This document shows, piece after piece, positions 6,451 to 8,154 of a stretch of 8,154 nucleotides of DNA (positions are counted from its first letter, which is position 1; every line of letters begins with the position of its first letter). Position numbers and translations under genes: made by a program. The stretch spans positions 1-8,154 of the forward strand of contig CAZSAT010000206.1 of assembly GCA_964604675.1 (NCBI GenBank), written 5' to 3'. The stretch comes from CAZSAT01 sp964604675. Its GTDB lineage: Bacteria; Myxococcota_A; UBA796; CAJQPC01. Below the pieces are notes generated by a model. That model ran no database searches. It saw only the letters and a program-made list of their open reading frames with translations, and had not been told where the DNA came from.

Positions 6451-6681
6451 TCAGCTTGCCCTGGCCGCGAGCACGGCCCGGAGAGCGTCCTCAGCGTCGT
6501 CCTGAGGGACGGCGCCGAGCAGTTCGTCGAAGCGGACTCGCTGCCGAGCGACGCTGTCGAGTGTGGAGGCCTTGGAGAGGGTGTAGACGAGGTACTGGTT
6601 CATGGAGACCCCCTCTTCCTTTGCCCTCTTGGCGAGCGCCTCGTGCAGCGAGGCGGGGAGTCGAAGTGTGACGCGTGCCAT
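6451..6681 (-). CDS. Ribbon-helix-helix antitoxin (CopG/HicB-like)
   Basis: A 76-residue protein starting MARVTLRLPASLHEALAKRA. VTLRLP (residues 4-9) is the DNA-contacting beta-strand of a ribbon-helix-helix dimer. Helix A is SLHEALAKRAKEEG and helix B starts SMNQYLVYTLSKA, the usual pattern of HicB-like or CopG/Arc repressors. The acidic, Ala-rich C-terminal tail (about 50-76) is the part that in such antitoxins typically folds on the toxin. The ATG was chosen because the domain starts at once; the frame is open further upstream but that stretch lies in the toxin gene. Its start is 2 nt after the toxin's stop, so the pair is surely cotranscribed, toxin gene first. It probably represses the shared promoter. 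The partner gene supports the antitoxin call. Confidence 0.85.
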   Translation of the reverse strand: MARVTLRLPASLHEALAKRAKEEGVSMNQYLVYTLSKASTLDSVARQRVRFDELLGAVPQDDAEDALRAVLAARAS

Positions 6682-6683
6682 GG

Positions 6684-7091
6684 CTAGTCCTTGAGCAGGT
6701 TGTGGAACTGGGCCGGGGTCTTGACGGGGATGCCGAGGTGGGACTCCGCGACCTGGAGGTCCTTGAGGTTGGAGGTGACGATGACCGCCCTGGAGTTGTA
6801 GGCGCACTCGATGACGAAGTCGTCATCAGGGTCCGGAGAGAGCGGCCTGACCCTCGTGTAGATGGGCACCCATTCAACCCTCCCGAGAAGGGCCTTCAGT
6901 GCGGCGAGCACCTGGCTTCGGCGTGTGGGAGCGAACTTGCGTCCGAGGACGTCCTCGTACTCGTAGGCAAGCGCGGTGGAGACGCAGGGCGTGAAGGACC
7001 GCGCCGCCCACGCATCGATGATGTCGCCGCAGTCTCCCTTCGTTGAGAGCCCCTCGAAGAGGACGTTGGTGTCGATGACTGCGCGGAGCAT
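6684..7091 (-). CDS. PIN-domain toxin (COG1569/PIN_3-like ribonuclease)
   Basis: A 135-residue single-domain protein. The PIN fold acidic residues are visible in order: D7 in AVIDTNVLF, E44 (with E46) in ALAYEYEDVL, the DPDDD cluster at 87-91, and D111 in IVTSNLKDL. The last motif replaces the more common VTGDKDLL and resembles the 'putative toxin component, PIN family' group. Such proteins are Mg2+-dependent ribonucleases of VapC type that block translation until bound by their antitoxin; the RNA target cannot be predicted. Several codons end in A or T and AGG is used for Arg, unlike the strict G/C ending in the adjoining operon, which suggests separate, perhaps recent, acquisition. The start ATG is 6 nt downstream of a perfect TATAAT, pointing to a leaderless or nearly leaderless message. 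Confidence 0.87.
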   Translation of the reverse strand: MLRAVIDTNVLFEGLSTKGDCGDIIDAWAARSFTPCVSTALAYEYEDVLGRKFAPTRRSQVLAALKALLGRVEWVPIYTRVRPLSPDPDDDFVIECAYNSRAVIVTSNLKDLQVAESHLGIPVKTPAQFHNLLKD

Positions 7092-7095
7092 GACT

Positions 7096-7115
7096 CCATT
7101 ATAGCGCCGCTATGG
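7096..7115 (-). promoter_or_regulatory. Toxin-antitoxin promoter (-10 box) with overlapping inverted-repeat operator
   Basis: On the minus strand TATAAT occupies 7103-7098 and the toxin ATG begins at 7091. Transcription would therefore start at or next to the start codon. A GGAG between the two is too close to the ATG to be a normal Shine-Dalgarno. No good -35 box is seen. The plus-strand segment 7096-7115 is a near-palindrome: ATAGC (7101-7105) and GCTAT (7109-7113) around GCC, with CCAT and ATGG at its outer ends. Ribbon-helix-helix antitoxins bind such short inverted repeats over their own promoters, so this is a natural operator candidate. Confidence 0.55.
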
Positions 7116-7147
7116 CGTCGTATCGTGGTCAGTCTCGACGGATCTGA

Positions 7148-7160
7148 GCGCTGACAGCGC
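7148..7160 (+). promoter_or_regulatory. Inverted repeat upstream of the zinc-ribbon gene
   Basis: GCGCTG-A-CAGCGC is a perfect 6-bp inverted repeat around one base, 46 nt before the ATG at 7206. It sits in the divergent gap between the toxin and zinc-ribbon genes. It could be an operator or, less likely, a chance palindrome in GC-rich DNA. It differs in sequence from the ATAGC/GCTAT repeat beside it. Confidence 0.3.
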
Positions 7161-7163
7161 GCG

Positions 7164-7208
7164 GCGCTCGCGCGGGGCCGCTCCCTCGTGGCATCGTGGG
7201 CGCCCATG
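7164..7208 (+). repeat. Bipartite direct repeat, copy 2 (ends at the zinc-ribbon start codon)
   Basis: GCGCTCGCGCGG (7164-7175), 11 nt, then CGTGGCATCGTGGGCGC (7187-7203), one base and CATG, where ATG is the start of the zinc-ribbon gene. The two blocks are identical to those at 6401-6444, while the gap between them is not conserved. Two readings are possible: a conserved promoter/leaderless start element used by several genes, or the two ends of a duplication created when the toxin-antitoxin cassette was inserted. Confidence 0.75.
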
Positions 7209-7664
7209 ACCACCTGCCCCCGATGCCGCACCAGGCTGACGCCGCGGACCTTCCACGGGGTGGACATCCACATCTGCGCGGGCTGCACCGGCACGCTGGT
7301 GCCCCAGCGGCGGCTGATCGCGCTCTTGGAGCAGCTCTCCGCGCGCATGGTCACCCGGATCGATCCGCGGGATCCGATCGAGCCGCTGCCCGAGCGCGGC
7401 CCGATCGACAGCTGTCCGCAGTGCGCCGGCACCATCGAGCACTTCGGCTACAGCGGCCTGCCCCTGGCGATGCTCGACCGGTGCACCCGGTGTGCGGTGG
7501 TGTGGTGCGACATGGACGAGCTGGGGGTGGCGGCGTTGATCTACGCTCGCACCCACGCCCATGCGGTGTCGAAGCAGAAAGAGCTCGAGCACTGGCAGCA
7601 GGGGCTGGACAAGCGGGCGGACATCATCATTCGGAACCGGATCGTGGCGAGTCTGTTGGGGTAG
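7206..7664 (+). CDS. Double zinc-ribbon protein (zf-TFIIB-like)
   Basis: A 152-residue protein with two CxxC...CxxC zinc ribbons. The first uses C4/C7 and C24/C27 (CPRC...CAGC), the second C70/C73 and C93/C96 (CPQC...CTRC). The spacing, with a short beta-hairpin and then an 'LxxLLE' or 'MDELGVAALIY' helix after the last pair, is that of the zf-TFIIB family of small bacterial zinc-ribbon proteins, whose function is generally unknown. In the second ribbon, WCDMDELG mirrors the family's 'WLDRGEL' signature; in the first it has degenerated to LVPQRRLI. The C-terminal 40 residues are a charged helix. The start is the ATG at 7206 rather than the in-frame GTG at 7188, since the first ribbon begins right after it. 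There is no Shine-Dalgarno, so translation may be leaderless. Confidence 0.82.
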   Translation: MTTCPRCRTRLTPRTFHGVDIHICAGCTGTLVPQRRLIALLEQLSARMVTRIDPRDPIEPLPERGPIDSCPQCAGTIEHFGYSGLPLAMLDRCTRCAVVWCDMDELGVAALIYARTHAHAVSKQKELEHWQQGLDKRADIIIRNRIVASLLG

Positions 7665-7668
7665 GGAG

Positions 7669-7745
7669 CTCGAGACTCGAAGTTCGAAGCTCGAAACTCG
7701 AAACTCGAAACTCGAAACTCGAAACTCGAAACTCGAAACTCGAAA
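7669..7745 (+). repeat. 7-bp tandem repeat array (CTCGAAA)
   Basis: Eleven consecutive 7-bp units. The first three are variant (CTCGAGA, CTCGAAG, TTCGAAG at 7669-7689), then eight perfect CTCGAAA units fill 7690-7745. It starts 5 nt after the stop of the zinc-ribbon gene. Every unit contains the palindrome TCGA. Variant units at only one end suggest growth of the array from the perfect side. The unit length of 7 would shift the frame if copy number changed, and nothing supports coding. Confidence 0.95.
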
Positions 7746-7826
7746 CTCGAGGTCGAGGTCGAGGTCCGAGCCCGAGGTCGAGGTCGAGGTCGAGCCCGAG
7801 GTCGAGGTCGAGGTCGAGGTCGAGGC
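7746..7826 (+). repeat. 6-bp tandem repeat array (CGAGGT) with higher-order pattern
   Basis: Directly joined to the 7-bp array through a shared CTCGA (7746-7750). The units read: three CGAGGT (7748-7765), a variant CCGAGCC (7766-7772), three CGAGGT (7773-7790), CGAGCC (7791-7796), four CGAGGT (7797-7820) and a terminal CGAGGC (7821-7826). The variant unit therefore recurs after every three or four standard ones, a higher-order repeat implying duplication of blocks as well as single units. On the minus strand one frame would read Asp-Leu repeats, but no gene is supported there. Confidence 0.93.
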
Positions 7827-7846
7827 GCCGTGGTCCACTGCGGCGC
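7825..7846. terminator. GC-rich hairpin between convergent genes, possible bidirectional terminator
   Basis: GCGCCG (7825-7830) and CGGCGC (7841-7846) are perfect complements around a 10-nt loop. The hairpin lies 12 nt beyond the stop of the minus-strand gene ending at 7859 and just after the tandem repeats on the plus strand. No T-run follows on either strand, so intrinsic termination is uncertain. The plus-strand stretch 7665-7858 holds only the repeats and this hairpin. Confidence 0.3.
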
Positions 7847-7858
7847 TGCGTCAGCGGC

Positions 7859-8154
7859 TCAACGTCTTCGCCGTCGCCCTCTGCGAGCGTCGCCCGCGTC
7901 GGTCTCCAGCCCCTCGATGCTGGCCCTCCCACCCCCTCGGTCATCGGGCACACGGTGAGCGTCCTCGATCACGGGACCTGCAACCGACACGTCGACCGGC
8001 TGGCTCTCCGAGAGCGTCGGCGGATCCTCCACCGGCTCCACCCCGCCCGCGTCCTCGGCCAGCTCCCCACGCAGCTGGTCCACCATCGCCAGCAGCATCT
8101 CCACCAGCTTCTCCCGCGAGGCGGCGTCCACACCCACCACGCTCACCACCTTCG
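7859..8154 (-). CDS. Unidentified protein, C-terminal part (5' end outside window)
   Basis: The minus-strand frame is open from the right edge to a TGA at 7861-7859, giving about 98 residues. The first part seen, KVVSVVGVDAASREKLVEML and onward to LRGEL, has strongly G/C-ending codons and looks like a beta-strand followed by a 20-residue amphipathic helix, as expected of a real gene. The rest is a low-complexity acidic and proline-containing tail, and it ends in an arginine-rich stretch (ARRGRRRRR). Codon use becomes looser in this tail. No family is recognised. A GTG at 8149 could be a start, but the open frame continues past it to the edge, so I treat the gene as partial. It may also be a short hypothetical protein or a non-coding frame. 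Confidence 0.5.
   Translation of the reverse strand, partial: KVVSVVGVDAASREKLVEMLLAMVDQLRGELAEDAGGVEPVEDPPTLSESQPVDVSVAGPVIEDAHRVPDDRGGGRASIEGLETDAGDARRGRRRRR

Noticed and set aside
6424..6687. Small plus-strand frame starting in the left direct repeat
   Set aside because: It is antisense to the RHH antitoxin, and its N-terminus resembles that of the zinc-ribbon frame only because of the shared DNA repeat. No domain is seen.
7669..7826. Tandem arrays as a CRISPR or as a repeat-containing protein gene
   Set aside because: The units are 6-7 bp with no unique spacers, so not CRISPR. Frames through them (Ser-Phe-Glu-Phe-Arg-Val or Asp-Leu repeats) overlap the zinc-ribbon gene antisense and lack a credible start.

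Overview
The window is very GC-rich, with almost every codon in the main genes ending in G or C. Its proteins are acidic lipoproteins, a Gram-negative outer-membrane barrel and a membrane metallopeptidase, and it carries a well-formed sigma-54 (-24/-12) promoter. Together these suggest a delta-proteobacterial lineage such as Myxococcota or a relative. That is an inference from style; no marker gene settles the taxonomy, and no tRNA, rRNA, IS element or CRISPR array was seen.

Layout. The left edge (1-376) holds the 3' end of a YugP-type membrane zinc peptidase gene. It converges on, and overlaps by 38 bp, a complete NUDIX hydrolase gene on the minus strand (339-854). The divergent gap 855-998 carries a strong sigma-54 promoter match (956-972) and possible upstream activator sites.

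The core (999-6401) is a tight plus-strand operon of four exported proteins: beta-propeller lipoprotein A (999-2582), a diverged propeller lipoprotein B (2592-4211), a small outer-membrane beta-barrel (4223-4825) and propeller lipoprotein C (4842-6401). A and C are obvious full-length paralogues. B is a third, much more diverged member that keeps the same C-terminal signature. Gaps are only 9, 11 and 16 nt and each gene has its own Shine-Dalgarno sequence, so the products are probably made together and act together at the cell envelope. I cannot assign a function, and this is the best candidate in the window for an undescribed system.

Downstream (6451-7091, minus strand) is a PIN-domain toxin / ribbon-helix-helix antitoxin pair. 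Its codon use is looser than that of its neighbours. Its promoter looks leaderless and overlaps an inverted repeat suited to autoregulation. The pair is bracketed by two copies of a bipartite direct repeat (6401-6444 and 7164-7208), which may mark an insertion or be two copies of a promoter/start element.

The right part has a gene for a small double zinc-ribbon (zf-TFIIB-like) protein (7206-7664). It is followed by a composite microsatellite, a 7-bp tandem array that switches into a 6-bp array with a higher-order pattern (7669-7826), then a hairpin and the 3' end of an unidentified minus-strand gene running off the edge (7859-8154).
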